A DNA stretch of 43,641 nucleotides from Nemertoderma westbladi (taxonomy: Eukaryota; Xenacoelomorpha; Nemertodermatida; Nemertodermatidae), in assembly GCA_032718475.1 (NCBI GenBank), contig JAUCBJ010001710.1, forward strand, positions 1 to 43,641, read 5' to 3'. Position numbers and translations under genes: made by a program. The notes under the pieces were generated by a model. It was not told the origin of the DNA. It did no database searches and saw only the letters and a program-made list of their open reading frames with translations. This document shows positions 13,213-23,644 of the stretch, one piece after another; position 1 is the first letter of the stretch, and each line of letters begins with the position of its first letter.

Positions 13213-13379
13213 ATTTTATACTGTAGGTAGGGTAAGGGTATTTTATTGGAGTAGGCCTACTGTAGAAACTTGTTAGCCCTACCAACATAGTAGTACCGGT
13301 AGTGGTACCATGGCCTACGTTGTAATGTCAGGGTCGTATTAATTGCTCTACATCTCTATATCACATTGCTTACATATAT

Positions 13380-13562
13380 ACAACTCGTCCGGACGAGTTG
13401 TTGCTACAACATCTTGTCCGGACGAGTTGTTGCTACAACATTTTGTCCGGACGAGTTGTTGCTACAATATCTTGTCCGAACGAGTTGTTGATGTTTGCTA
13501 CAACAAATTGCCCTGACGAGTTCTTGCTACAACATCTCGTCCGGACGAGTTGTTGTATACCA
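13380..13562 (-). repeat. Inverted palindromic repeat block, right arm of foldback element
   Basis: Five to six diverged units of about 33 bp carry the same palindrome as the left arm, but in reverse orientation (gacgagttgttgctacaaca on the plus strand). The first unit holds an extended perfect palindrome, CAACTCGTCCGGACGAGTTG at 13381-13400. Divergence between units is higher than in the left arm. Confidence 0.88.
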
Positions 13563-13585
13563 CATCTCGGTTCAGGGCCACCATA

Positions 13586-14279
13586 GTTTGTACATCGCCA
13601 TGGTGGTACAATAAATCTCACTATCTACTAATGCTACGGTACAGTAGAGTGCAGCGAATACAAGGATTACAGTACAGTACAATACATTCAGACTTAAAGA
13701 TGACTAGAAAATCCCTATTCATCTCTCGGTTGAAGTCTGTAAGTAAGTGGCGCTATACATAAGACGAATTAAAAAGTAAAGATAGATGTCTAAGTAATTA
13801 ATATTAGATATTTACCAACGCAGCTATGCGTCCGGAAATCCTAACTTTAATTGCTAATTAAAATGAACAATTAAAGTACTCTCATCGGCACCTGGTAAAA
13901 ACAAATTGATAGCAAATATATACCAAATACTGTAATATAAGAAACAAATAATGTTCATTTAAAACTCTAATATTGGGAACACCAATCCACTATTCTACCC
14001 AACCAACCAACCAACCAACCAACCCTGGCTATTACTTCAGAACAAGCAGGTTAGTTGGCCAATAAAAGCGATCCAATAAGAAACTATTTCTATTATATTG
14101 TAGGCAGTAATAATTTCATTTATTAAGTGTGTATAAGTATAGTCAGTAAGTCTAGCCAACTGGTGGGGTACAGAGGGGGTGTGTTTACCATTATATCAAT
14201 AGGTCCAGTAAGTCCACCGTTTTAGGGTTGGTTGCTTTTGGAACATTATGAGGGCCGGGAATATTAAACACGCCCTCGC
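13586..14279. other. Unique spacer with AACC microsatellite
   Basis: Starts with the right GTTTGT duplication of the foldback element. No gene is recognised. A short (AACC)n microsatellite lies at about 13999-14025. Confidence 0.6.
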
Positions 14280-14299
14280 GAAGAATACCAGGTTTTCAC
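14280..14299 (-). repeat. Inverted copy of a dispersed terminal motif (left)
   Basis: gaagaataccaggttttcac is the exact 20-bp reverse complement of 17069-17088. Its outer side (ccctcgc) also resembles the cgcgggcc or catggggg that follows the plus-strand copies. It may be the left terminal inverted repeat of an element that contains the 34-bp array, but no target-site duplication was found. Confidence 0.6.
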
Positions 14300-14390
14300 T
14301 TTTCGGTCGAAATTTTATAGAAAGTTTTTATATATGAAAATTCTTCATATCGTGGTAAATAACTGCAAAGGAAAATATTACAAATAAAAT

Positions 14391-16391
14391 ATACCAGATT
14401 AATACCTGGTATACTTACCGAAATATACCAGATTAATACCTGGTATACTTACCGAAATATACTTACCGAAATACACCAGATTAATACCTGGTATACTTAC
14501 CGAAATATACCAGATTAATACCTGGTATACTTACCGAAATATATCAGATTAATACCTGGTATACTTACCGAAATATACCAGTTTAATACCTGGTATACTT
14601 ACGAAATATACCAGATTAATACCTGGTATACTTACCGAAATATACTTACCGAAATATACCAGATTAATACCTGGTATACTTACCGAAATATACTTACCGA
14701 AATATATCAGATTAATACCTGGTATACTTACCGAAATATACTTACCGAAATATACCAGATTAATACCTGGTATACTTACCGAAATATACCAGTTTAATAC
14801 CTGGTATACTTACCGAAATATACCAGTTTAATACCTGGTATACTTACCGAAATATACCAGATTAATACCTGGTATACTTACCGAAATATACTTACCGAAA
14901 TATACCAGATTAATACCTGGTATACTTACCGAAATATACTTACCGAAATATATCAGATTAATACCTGGTATACTTACCGAAATATACTTACCGAAATATA
15001 CCAGATTAATACCTGGTATACTTACCGAAATATACCAGATTAATACCTGGTATACTTACCGAAATATATCAGATTAATACCTGGTATACTTACCGAAATA
15101 TACTTACCGAAATATACCAGATTAATACCAGATTAATACCTGGTATACTTCACATGGGCGAGATTAATACCTGGTATACTTCACATGGGCGAGATTAATA
15201 CCTGGTATACTTACCGAAATATACCAGATTAATACCTGGTATACTTCACATGGGCGAGATTAATACCTGGTATACTTCACATGGGCGAGATTAATACCTG
15301 GTATACTTACCGAAATATACCAGATTAATACCTGGTATACTTACCGAAATATACTTACCGAAATATACCAGATTAATACCTGGTATACTTACCGAAATAT
15401 ACCAGATTAATACCTGGTATACTTACCGAAATATACCAGTTTAATACCTGGTATACTTCACATGGGCGAGATTAATACCTGGTATACTTACCGAAATATA
15501 CCAGATTAATACCTGGTATACTTACCGAAATATACTTACCGAAATATACCAGATTAATACCTGGTATACTTACCGAAATATACCAGATTAATACCTGGTA
15601 TACTTACCGAAATATACCAGATTAATACCTGGTATACTTACCGAAATATACCAGATTAATACCTGGTACACTTACCGAAATATACTTACCGAAATATACC
15701 AGATTAATACCTGGTATACTTACCGAAATATACCAGATTAATACCTGGTATACTTACCGAAATATACTTACCGAAATATACCAGATTAATACCTGGTATA
15801 CTTACCGAAATATACCAGATTAATACCTGGTATACTTACCGAAATATACCAGATTAATACCTGATATACTTACCGAAATATACCAGATTAATACCTGGTA
15901 TACTTACCGAAATATACCAGATTAATACCTGGTATACTTACCGAAATATACCAGATTAATACCTGGTATACTTACCGAAATATACCAGATTAATACCTGG
16001 TATACTTACCGAAATATACCAGATTAATACCTGGTATACTTACCGAAATATACCAGATTAATACCTGGTATACTTACCGAAATATACCAGATTAATACCT
16101 GGTATACTTACCGAAATATACCAGATTAATACCTGGTATACTTACCGAAATATACCAGATTAATACCTGGTATACTTACCGAAATATACCAGATTAATAC
16201 CTGGTATACTTACCGAAATATACCAGATTAATACCTGGTATACTTACCGAAATATACCAGATTAATACCTGGTATACTTACCGAAATATACCAGATTAAT
16301 ACCTGGTATACTTACCGAAATATACCAGATTAATACCTGGTATACTTACCGAAATATACCAGATTAATACCTAGTATACTTCACATGGGCC
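14391..16391. repeat. 34-bp hairpin minisatellite array
   Basis: Nearly 60 copies of a 34-bp unit made of ataccagattaatacctgg and tatacttaccgaaat. Each unit contains ATACCAG and CTGGTAT, exact reverse complements 8 bp apart, so each can form a 7-bp stem. Variants are units with an added 14-bp cttaccgaaatata piece, and units between 15151 and 15473 in which taccgaaat is replaced by tcacatgggcga. The second form, and the last unit (tatacttcacatgggcc), link the array to the dispersed tggtattcttcacatggg motif at 17079, 17131, 17184 and 30812. Confidence 0.95.
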
Positions 16392-16449
16392 AAGATTTTT
16401 TATTTTTTGAATTTATCTTTATTAAGTGTTTTATAGCGATTATTTCAGT

Positions 16450-17020
16450 CTTATAACCTGTACGTACATATACTAATTATGTTGTTCCAATTCCGATTCC
16501 GACACCAATTCCGTTGTGGAGTACTCCCGCTTGCTGTTGAATCTGGGCGATTTAAATGTAAGCCGCTAGAGGAAAGAGTATGTGAAGTGTGTGGCAGTGG
16601 GTAAGTGGAGGATGAGTACCACTTCTTATTCGAGTGTGGCTCACTGGAAAGGCCCGATTTAGTTATGAAAATAAAGAATGACAGCTCATTAGACAAAAAT
16701 AAAAAATTGGTTAAAATTATGACTGAATCGCAACTAGACCTACCAAAAATTTTAAAGAGAATGTGGATCTTAGTACAGAATGTATATATAAGTAGGTTAC
16801 AGTTAACTAATTATAGTTTTTGTTAAGTTTTTCAGAATAAGATGGGTAGGGTTTATATAATAATGGTGCGGTATATAAGTTAGTATCATTTAGAGGCAAA
16901 TTATTTTATTTTATTGTGCGGTGCAATTATGCATTAATATCTTATAAGTCGCGCAGCGGCTGGGGGCAGTAAGCCCTTGATATTAAAGACTAATATAATA
17001 TAATCTAATCTAACTAATTC
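16450..17020 (+). mobile_element. LINE 3' end, fragment 1
   Basis: A 5'-truncated non-LTR retrotransposon: the C-terminal coding tail (to 16826) is followed by an untranslated region of about 190 bp. It ends in gatattaaagac and a short taatctaatctaa simple-sequence tail (about 16980-17018), as many LINEs do. It sits between the 34-bp array and the 53-bp repeats that share a motif with that array, so it may have inserted into a pre-existing repeat block. The exact 5' border is uncertain. Confidence 0.7.
16478..16826 (+). pseudogene. LINE reverse-transcriptase C-terminal tail, broken
   Basis: In frame, this reads FRCGVLPLAVESGRF, then CEVCGSG, an in-frame TAA at 16602-16604, then VEDEYHFLFEC, and runs to a stop at 16824-16826. 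It matches the C-terminal region commonly found downstream of reverse transcriptase in animal LINE proteins, with a C-x2-C ... H-x4-C zinc-binding pattern (Cys codons at 16581 and 16590, His at 16620, Cys at 16635). The reverse transcriptase domain itself is absent. The stop codon between the two cysteines and the histidine shows that the copy is dead. Family assignment rests on motif recognition; the LINE clade is not determined. Confidence 0.7.
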
Positions 17021-17076
17021 GTTTATAGTTTTGGTTTCGATTCAGCCCTTCTGTAACCTGAGTTTTTGGTGAAAAC

Positions 17077-17203
17077 CTGGTATTCTTCACATGGGGGTAA
17101 CTGCAAAGTGAAATATAACGGCAGAAAGTCTGGTATTCTTCACATGGGGGTAACTGCAAAGTGAAATATAACGGCAGAAAGTCTGGTATTCTTCACATGG
17201 GCC
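17077..17203 (+). repeat. 53-bp direct repeat, 2.4 copies
   Basis: The unit starts ctggtattcttcacatgggg, followed by gtaactgcaaagtgaaatat, and repeats at 17077, 17130 and 17183; the third copy is partial. A diverged direct copy is visible at about 14340-14395 (attcttcatatcgtggtaaa, then taactgcaaaggaaaatatt). The motif is therefore found on both sides of the 34-bp array. Confidence 0.85.
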
Positions 17204-17299
17204 CGATTTTATATAATAAATTTTTTTTGTGTTAGACAATAACTTAATAGTTATAACAAAAATGAATGAAATTCTACGACAATTTTAATCATTCATAAA

Positions 17300-17650
17300 A
17301 ATAACAACAAAAATACCCATTTAGAAGAGCGAGGGAAGAAGGCGACCTATATGGTGCGGTAATGGAGAGGGGCCACATTTTCTATCCTGTGGCCTTTGGG
17401 CCGCCCCGGGGCCGAGAAGCCGTCTTCCTCAGGGAGATCGGTTCTCGTCTACATGCCCGCTCGCACGATCCCAGGTCGCTCAGGTTTCTCCTCCAACGGA
17501 TCCTGGTGGTGCCATCTTGGTTGGGAACTCGGCATCAGTGATGGCCACTGCGGTTATTTGACCTATTAGTGTTGCCAAACTGTATTATACTTTGTTTCTT
17601 CTGCGTAACAATTTAAGAATAAAAAATATATAAAAAAATATATTAAATTT
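17300..17650 (+). mobile_element. LINE 3' end, fragment 2
   Basis: A GC-rich coding tail (17323-17541) is followed by about 75 bp and then ttaagaataaaaaatatata, giving an AATAAA signal and an A-rich end. The GC content contrasts sharply with the AT-rich DNA on either side, which supports an insertion. Borders are approximate. Confidence 0.5.
17323..17541 (+). pseudogene. LINE polyprotein C-terminal fragment
   Basis: A stop-free frame of 72 codons ending at TGA 17539-17541. It contains LYGAVMERGHIFYPVAFG and later RSLRFLLQRILVV. This resembles the C-terminal tail of many invertebrate LINE polyproteins, where an FxPxAFE-like block is followed by a RFLxQRLSVxxxxGN-like block. The canonical final asparagine block is degraded (WLGTRH). 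No reverse transcriptase precedes it, so it is a 5'-truncated relic. It differs from fragments 1 and 3, which end in a CCHC-type motif, so it probably represents a different LINE family. Confidence is moderate because the match is by pattern memory only. Confidence 0.45.
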
Positions 17651-17704
17651 CGTAAATAATATGTTTAAATATTAATGTAATAAATAAAGTTTAATTACCC
17701 ATTT

Positions 17705-19029
17705 ATGGTAAAATTTATGGTAAATACTCGTGTGATGTACAATATAAAACACTTGTTGCCTCCTGAGCAATATGGGTTTATTTCCGGCCGTTCCACAAGG
17801 CAAGCTCTCCCGAAGAAATTTATAGACTTTGTACATATCAATGTGCATGAGACCAAATCTAAACCAGTTTACGCCGCATTTATTGATTTTAAAAAGGCAT
17901 TCGACATGGTAGACAGAAATATATTGCTGCACAAGATGTATACTCAATTTGGAATAAGAGGAAAATTATTTAAACTCATTCGGTCAATATACAGTATAAC
18001 AACAAAATTAAAATTTACGATGGGATTAAATACTCGCCACTGATCACCCAATTACGCGGAATACTAGAAGGCGATTGCTTTTCCCCAACAGCTTTCATCA
18101 TGTTTATCACCGACCTTGCGACCGCTCTACGAGGTATAGGGTCTGTTTTACTTTTCATATTTTTTGCAGACGATCTTGTCCTGTACTCACCTGAAAAAGA
18201 GGCAATACAATCGGGACTGGACAGACTTTATGAATGGTGTAAATCTAACAATATGCTCGTTAACTTATCAAAGACAAAGATTATTAAATTCCGCCGTGGA
18301 GGTCGTCTGGCCAAAGCTGATGTCTTCACCTATGGTGGTCTACCAATTGAAACAATAAATGATACAACTACCAAGGCGTTAAGGCGTTACTCTACAGCCA
18401 ATGTTGTACTTCACACAACATATCGAAAATAAAAAACAACCAGCATATACCTTAATTGGCTGTTTAAGAAATCTCAACCTTGTATCGATGAAACTGGCAT
18501 TAAAATATTCCAAATGAAAATATATCCAGCAGTAATATACGCTTTTCCTGAAATTGCTTCCCGTTTCACTGTTTCAAACCTGAAAGAGATCGACAAAATA
18601 AAATCCACTTTTCTAAAACGGCTTCTTTCACTTCCAACAAATTCATCGTCTACTCTGGCACACCATCTAACCAACTCCAAAACTCTTACTGAAGATATCT
18701 GCGAGCAATATCCCAACCTCGTTGATGCGTATTAGACCTATACTGCACTTTTCGATTGGAACGGAAGGCGAACTACATTGAACAAGGATATTCCTTGGGG
18801 CCAGCGTTCAGAACTAACGTCTGGAGATCCACTAATCAAAGAAATTGCCACATCGTAACAAGAGCAACGGCTCATGGATACCGCCATCTAATTTGTTCGA
18901 CAAAAACCCCATTCCACGACCGATCGGCAGAATGCGCCTGTAAATACTGCGGCAATAGCGCCTAGTATATATACCATGTTCTAGAATGCGCGAACTCGCC
19001 TGAACTGTCACTCCTAGCGGAAGAATAGG
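17705..19029 (+). pseudogene. LINE reverse transcriptase, frameshifted and nonsense-mutated
   Basis: Clear reverse-transcriptase blocks are present in order. In the first frame (to 18043): EQYGFISGRST, then VYAAFIDFKKAFDMVDRNIL with the first catalytic Asp block. A frameshift near 18020-18035 leads to the second frame: GILEGDCFSPTAF, then FFADDLVLYS (the catalytic DD box, near 18160-18190), then a thumb-like LVNLSKTKIIKFRRGG. An in-frame TAA at 18430-18432 is followed by IDKIKSTFLKRLLSLP and a TAG at 18733. A second frameshift leads to VTRATAHGYRH and a Cys-rich end (ECACKYCGNS, TAG at 18963, YIYHVLEC). The endonuclease and any ORF1 are missing. Non-LTR type is certain from the block order; the clade is not. 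Confidence 0.85.
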
Positions 19030-19036
19030 TCTCTCA

Positions 19037-21313
19037 AAACACCATTACTTCACTAACTGTAATACTAACCAGTCCTTTTAAACACCATCACTTCACTAAC
19101 TGTAATACTAACCAGTCCTTTTAAACACCATCACTTCACTAACTGTAATACTAACCAGTCCTTTTAAACACCATCACTTCACTAACTGTAATACTAACCA
19201 GTCCTTTTAAACACCATCACTTCACTAACTGTAATACTAACCAGTCCTTTTAAACACCATCACTTCACTAACTGTAATACTAACCAGTCCTTTTAAACAC
19301 CATCACTTCACTAACTGTAATACTAACCAGTCCCTTTAAACACCATCACTTCACTAACTGTAATGCTAACCAGTCCTTTTAAACACCATCACTTCACTAA
19401 CTGTAATACTAACCAGTCCTTTTAAACACCATCACTTCACTAACTGTAATACTAACCAGTCCCTTTAAACACCATCACTTCACTAACTGTAATGCTAACC
19501 AGTCCTTTTAAACACCATCACTTCACTAACTGTAATGCTAACCAGTCCTTTTAAACACCATCACTTCACTAACTGTAATACTAACCAGTCCTTTTAAACA
19601 CCATCACTTCACTAACTGTAATACTAACCAGTCCTTTTAAACACCATCACTTCACTAACTGTAATACTAACCAGTCCCTTTAAACACCATCACTTCACTA
19701 ACTGTAATGCTAACCAGTCCCTTTAAACACCATCACTTCACTAACTGTAATACTAACCAGTCCTTTTAAACACCATCACTTCACTAACTGTAATACTAAC
19801 CAGTCCTTTTAAACACCATCACTTCACTAACTGTAATACTAACCAGTCCTTTTAAACACCATCACTTCACTAACTGTAATACTAACCAGTCCTTTTAAAC
19901 ACCATCACTTCACTAACTGTAATACTAACCAGTCCTTTTAAACTCCATCACTTCACTAACTGTAATACTAACCAGTCCTTTTAAACTCCATCACTTCACT
20001 AACTGTAATACTAACCAGTCCTTTTAAACTCCATCACTTCACTAACTGTAATACTAACCAGTCCTTTTAAACACCATCACTTCACTAACTGTAATACTAA
20101 CCAGTCCTTTTAAACACCATCACTTCACTAACTGTAATACTAACCAGTCCTTTTAAACTCCATCACTTCACTAACTGTAATACTAACCAGTCCTTTTAAA
20201 CTCCATCACTTCACTAACTGTAATACTAACCAGTCCTTTTAAACACCATCACTTCACTAACTGTAATACTAACCAGTCCTTTTAAACTCCATCACTTCAC
20301 TAACTGTAATACTAACCAGTCCTTTTAAACTCCATCACTTCACTAACTGTAATACTAACCAGTCCCTTTAAACACCATCACTTCACTAACTGTAATACTA
20401 ACCAGTCCTTTTAAACACCATCACTTCACTAACTGTAATACTAACCAGTCCTTTTAAACTCCATCACTTCACTAACTGTAATACTAACCAGTCCTTTTAA
20501 ACTCCATCACTTCACTAACTGTAATACTAACCAGTCCCTTTAAACACCATCACTTCACTAACTGTAATACTAACCAGTCCTTTTAAACACCATCACTTCA
20601 CTAACTGTAATACTAACCAGTCCTTTTAAACACCATTACTTCACTAACTGTAATACTAACCAGTCCTTTAAACACCATCACTTCACTAACTGTAATACTA
20701 ACCAGTCCTTTAAACACCATCACTTCACTAACTGTAATACTAACCAGTCCTTTTAAACACCATCACTTCACTAACTGTAATACTAACCAGTCCTTTTAAA
20801 CACCATCACTTCACTAACTGTAATACTAACCAGTCCTTTTAAACTCCATCACTTCACTAACTGTAATACTAACCAGTCCCTTTAAACACCATCACTTCAC
20901 TAACTGTAATACTAACCAGTCCTTTTAAACACCATCACTTCACTAACTGTAATACTAACCAGTCCTTTTAAACACCATCACTTCACTAACTGTAATACTA
21001 ACCAGTCCTTTTAAACTCCATCACTTCACTAACTGTAATACTAACCAGTCCTTTAAACACCATCACTTCACTAACTGTAATACTAACCAGTCCTTTAAAC
21101 ACCATCACTTCACTAACTGTAATACTAACCAGTCCTTTTAAACACCATCACTTCACTAACTGTAATACTAACCAGTCCTTTTAAACACCATCACTTCACT
21201 AACTGTAATACTAACCAGTCCTTTTAAACTCCATCACTTCACTAACTGTAATACTAACCAGTCCTTTAAACACCATCACTTCACTAACTGTAATACTAAC
21301 CAGTCCTTTTAAA
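19037..21313. repeat. 43-bp minisatellite inside LINE fragment 3
   Basis: About 53 copies of a 43-bp unit made of aaacaccatcacttcac and taactgtaatactaaccagt plus cctttt. A few point variants recur in blocks (aaactcc for aaacacc, gtccc for gtcct, aatgc for aatac, and a 42-bp form with one T or A fewer). The block-wise recurrence, such as the tctctccc-type alternation between 19940 and 20560, shows higher-order duplication. The first unit (from about 19037) is 42 bp and continues the LINE reading frame. Confidence 0.95.
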
Positions 21314-21468
21314 ACTGTCTTTTAACAGTTTTCTACGAAGTTTTATTTCTATATTGTTTTATTTTATTGTTCTGTATTATAGTATAAATACCTTTTAATA
21401 GCTGGACTATATAAATAAAGTACCCGAATTGCCCCGAGTGGGGGGCGTATATTAAAAAAAAAAAAAAA

Positions 21469-21702
21469 TTTATATAATTGTAAAATATAGTAAAGGTTTG
21501 TTAAAAAACTGCCTAGCCCGTATGCTTTAATAACCAAAAACTCAAGTTTGAGCTGCTTGAAGATTTGAAATATTCATTAAATTCCTTCATGATGGGATCA
21601 TAAAAAATAGTGCCAACGAAATGTTAGGTCCGGGAAACATTGGAGGCATTAGGTCTGGGAGTTATTAATGATTCCGCACGGCTTCCTTTATTTTAATCCG
21701 CC
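21469..21702. other. Short unique spacer after the LINE poly-A
   Basis: AT-rich, with no recognisable gene or repeat. It separates the LINE poly-A tail from the GC-rich minisatellite. Confidence 0.5.
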
Positions 21703-22571
21703 CTGTCTAACGGTCTCCATCCCCGGAACCATGGACCCCGCATGTCTGACGGCCTCCATCCCCGGAACCATGGACCCCGCCCTGTCTGACGGCCTCCATC
21801 CTCGGAACCATGGACCCCCCCCCCCCCTGTCTGACGGCCTCCATCCCCGGAACCATGGACCGCGCCCTGTCTGACGGCCTCCATCCCCAGAACCATGGAC
21901 CGCGCCCTGTCTGACGGCCTCCATCCCCAGAACCATGGACCCCGCAGTCTGAGTGCCTCCATCCCCCGCCTTGTCTGACGGCCTCCATCCCCGGAACCAT
22001 GGACCCCACCCTGTCTGACGGCCTCCATCCCCGTAACCATGGACCCCCCCCCCCCTGTCTGACGGCCTCCATCCCCGGAACCATGGACCCCCCCCCCCTG
22101 TCTGACGGCCTCCATCCCCGGAACCATGGACCGCGCCCTGTCTGACGGCCTCCATCCCCAGAACCATGGACCCCGCAGTCTGAGTGCCTCCATCCCCCGC
22201 CTTGTCTGACGGCCTCCATCCCCGGAACCATGGACCCCACCCTGTCTGACGGCCTCCATCCCCGTAACCATGGACCGCCCTGTCTGACGGCCTCCATCCC
22301 CGGAACCATGGATGGACCCCCATCCCTGTCTGACTGTCCACATTCCCGGAACCATGGACCCCGCCCTGTCTGATGGTCTCCATCCCCGGAACCATGGACC
22401 CGCCCGCCCTGTCTGACTGCCTCCATCCCCAGAACCATGGATGGACCCCCATCCCTGTCTGACTGTCTCCATTCCCGGAACCATGGACCCCGCCCTGTCT
22501 GATGGCCTCCATCCCCGGAACCATGGACCCGCCCGCCCTGTCTCACGGCCTCCATCCCCGGAACCATGGAC
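21703..22571. repeat. GC-rich 40-bp minisatellite
   Basis: About 22 copies of a unit of about 40 bp, built from ctgtctgacggcctccatcc and ccggaaccatggacccc, each with an NcoI-type CCATGG core. C runs of variable length (up to about 10) separate units. A longer block with the variant gcagtctgagtgcctcc recurs at 21944 and 22175, giving a 231-bp higher-order period. Minus-strand frames stay open through it (GSGDGGRQTG-like), but this is a repeat effect. Confidence 0.93.
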
Positions 22572-23644
22572 CTCTCGTTCCTTTATGACCAGAGTGTATT
22601 CATATATCGAACGAGCGCAACGAGGGAGGTTTACATAAATATACAAGGGTTATAAACGCTTAATAATGTATTTTTTTCATATTCTTCTTATGCAATTAAT
22701 CGCAGTTTCTTGTACGGTAAATAATAATCATACACTTAGCCTTTAACGGCTATCATTAACGGAGAATACTCAAGACGTGTTCGAGAAGTTTATTGTTACT
22801 AACTAACTAAGTTAGTGATTACTTTACAGCGTTCCATCGAAAGCGCTGCAAAGTGGTACTTAACTGTTTCGACTCTGAAAGCATATCGCAAGTGAATTAG
22901 AGCATTATTTAGTATTTTGGTTCTTACAATTCCACTCGAGCATTCATATAATAATAAATAGTGGCAGTTCAGAAGATGGTGTACCGACCCCAAGGTAATG
23001 AAACCCCAAGGTAATGATATCCTAGTAATGAAAACAGAGTTTAATAAGGTATTATTTATTTTATTGAAATATTTATGTTTCATAGAATTCAATGATATAA
23101 TATGCTTAGGAAATGCTTTATTAATAAAAGAAACAAAAATTACAGTCTTATAACATAGTAACCACGACAAGCAATGTAACCAACCACTAACGGTGGTTGT
23201 ACGGGTGTAACAACATGTAACAATAATACAAGAGTTTAGATACAATAAAGTCATAGGCACGAATAAACACAAACAGCACCAAACAAGCCGTTGTCTATAC
23301 AGTCCTAACAGATCAAAAAATAAACAGCGAAATTTGGAAAAGTTACTTATAGATATAAAGTTGTGTTACTAATTAATTATTACAGAAACATATTCAGGGT
23401 GAAAGTATATAGAGCTTACTAATTAATAAAAAATCCAATGGCAGGGCAGATAAATAAATATATAGAAAGCTATTAATTACCAAGCAATAATAATAAAAAT
23501 AGCAATCCATATAAATAATCAAGAAATTTCTAACAATATTTCTGGATATCATTATGTTACTACGAGTGTATTTGTATTACACCAGCTATAAAAATGGGGG
23601 TGAGATATTAATTGACGGTATTTAAAAATTGAAACATTTCTTCA
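22572..23644. other. AT-rich unique spacer, no recognised gene
   Basis: A minus-strand frame of 157 codons (22799-23272) exists but has no recognisable domain, low complexity at both ends and no supporting context. A short direct duplication (ccaaggtaatga) lies near 22990-23015. I annotate nothing else here. Confidence 0.55.

Larger units (their letters stand above)
12478..13585. mobile_element. Foldback-like DNA transposon with terminal inverted repeats
   Basis: The ends are perfect 18-bp inverted repeats: TATGGTGGCCCTGAACCG at 12478-12495 and its reverse complement at 13568-13585. A further 12 bp of terminal homology (agatgtggtata, 12545-12556 against 13556-13567) follows once a 49-bp extra stretch on the left is discounted. 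Exactly outside both ends is GTTTGT (12472-12477 and 13586-13591), a candidate 6-bp target-site duplication. Inside are arrays of the same palindromic repeat in opposite orientation: left 12529-13212, right 13380-13562, separated by a unique 170-bp spacer. There is no transposase, so it would be non-autonomous. The layout (long inverted ends made of tandem repeats) is that of foldback elements; the superfamily is not assigned. All sequence statements are seen directly; mobility is inferred. Confidence 0.8.
17700..21468 (+). mobile_element. LINE fragment 3 with RT domain and embedded minisatellite
   Basis: A 5'-truncated LINE copy. It has a broken reverse transcriptase and C-terminal region (17705-19029), then a 2.3-kb 43-bp tandem array, then a 3' untranslated region (21326-21453) with AATAAA at 21414-21419 and 15 A at 21454-21468. 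The poly-A tail lies downstream of the array, so the array appears to be internal to the element. Reading the LINE frame into the first repeat unit gives LTVILTSPF, and the last unit in the same phase runs TSPFKTVF to a TAA at 21323-21325, as if the monomer came from the end of the LINE coding region. Confidence 0.7.

Noticed and set aside
17025-17050. tRNA-like B box (ggtttcgattc) suggesting a SINE
   Set aside because: It differs from the B-box consensus by an inserted T, and no A box or cloverleaf is found upstream.
19059-21310. TACTAAC branch-point-like motif followed by CAG in each 43-bp unit
   Set aside because: There is no flanking exon evidence, and the motif is more simply explained by the LINE-derived monomer.
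21688-22646. Minus-strand open frames of 278-317 codons rich in Gly, Trp and Arg
   Set aside because: They are translations of the GC-rich 40-bp minisatellite, open in all three minus frames.
22799-23272. Minus-strand open frame of 157 codons
   Set aside because: It has no recognisable domain, is AT-rich, shows no splice or promoter context, and its length is possible by chance.
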